A DNA stretch of 5,201 bases from Chitinophagales bacterium (lineage in GTDB: Bacteria; Bacteroidota; Bacteroidia; Chitinophagales; UBA2359), in assembly GCA_020629335.1 (NCBI GenBank), contig JAHDDN010000408.1, forward strand, positions 1 through 5,201. Direction: 5' to 3'. The notes below the pieces were generated by a model. The model was given only the letters and a program-made list of their open reading frames with translations, did no database searches and had not been told where the DNA came from. Positions 5,135-5,201 of this stretch are shown one piece after another (within the stretch, counting starts at the first letter, position 1; every line of letters begins with the position of its first letter). Made by a program: the position numbers and the translations under genes.

Positions 5135-5201
5135 ATGTTAGCAAGACATAGGCACTTCTCTCCCAGTTTTATTAACACAATTTATTCGGCTTTCGTTTCA
5201 A
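5135..5201 (+). CDS. possible start of a plus-strand gene, 3' partial, unrecognised
   Basis: An ATG opens a frame that stays free of stops to the window edge, giving 22 residues beginning MLARHRHFSPSFINTIYSAF. There is no Shine-Dalgarno site and no clear TAnnTTTG box ahead of it. A run of 22 codons without a stop is weak evidence in AT-rich DNA, although the base composition here is less AT-extreme than just upstream. If real it would be divergent from the Bax inhibitor-1 family gene. No family can be assigned. Confidence 0.2.
   Translation, partial: MLARHRHFSPSFINTIYSAFVS

Overview
The window most likely comes from a member of the Bacteroidota, perhaps Cytophagales or Saprospirales. The pointers are AT-rich coding sequence, starts without recognisable Shine-Dalgarno sites, TAnnTTTG-type promoter boxes, and a YfbK-type VWA protein with collagen-like and Cys-flanked Asp/Asn-Gly loop segments, a style familiar from that phylum. 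The placement is inference; no rRNA or other marker gene is present.

Layout. (1) Positions 1-1812, plus strand: the 3' part of a large surface-type VWA protein whose reading frame is open at the left edge of the window. It carries two copies of a 28-residue repeat, a decayed collagen-like Gly-X-Y tract, a Cys-flanked Asp/Asn-Gly (EF-hand or dockerin-like) segment, the VWA N-terminal region, a VWA domain with a complete MIDAS, and the YfbK C-terminal region. A perfect 15-bp-stem terminator follows. (2) Positions 1880-3187, plus strand: an unassigned membrane protein with about five hydrophobic segments and a soluble C-terminal part. A possible promoter box ends six bases before its ATG. (3) Positions 3188-4272: a 1,085-base gene-free stretch between convergent genes, packed with repeats. 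It holds short inverted and direct repeats, a 371-bp long palindrome with 28-bp perfect ends, a GC-rich block with nested helices resembling a structured RNA, 7-bp degenerate tandem repeats, a 27-bp palindrome-derived tandem repeat, a strong terminator, and a 100-bp inverted-repeat element touching the stop codon of the next gene. (4) Positions 4273-4992, minus strand: a Bax inhibitor-1 family seven-helix membrane protein. (5) Positions 4993-5201: its upstream region, and possibly the first codons of a plus-strand gene running off the window.

The three genes do not form an operon and nothing links them functionally: the first two are separated by a terminator and the third is on the other strand. 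I see no defence system, CRISPR array, tRNA, rRNA or transposase. The part most worth a second look is the repeat cluster, especially the structured GC-rich block (3660-3818), the long palindrome (3253-3623) and the 100-bp element (4173-4272).
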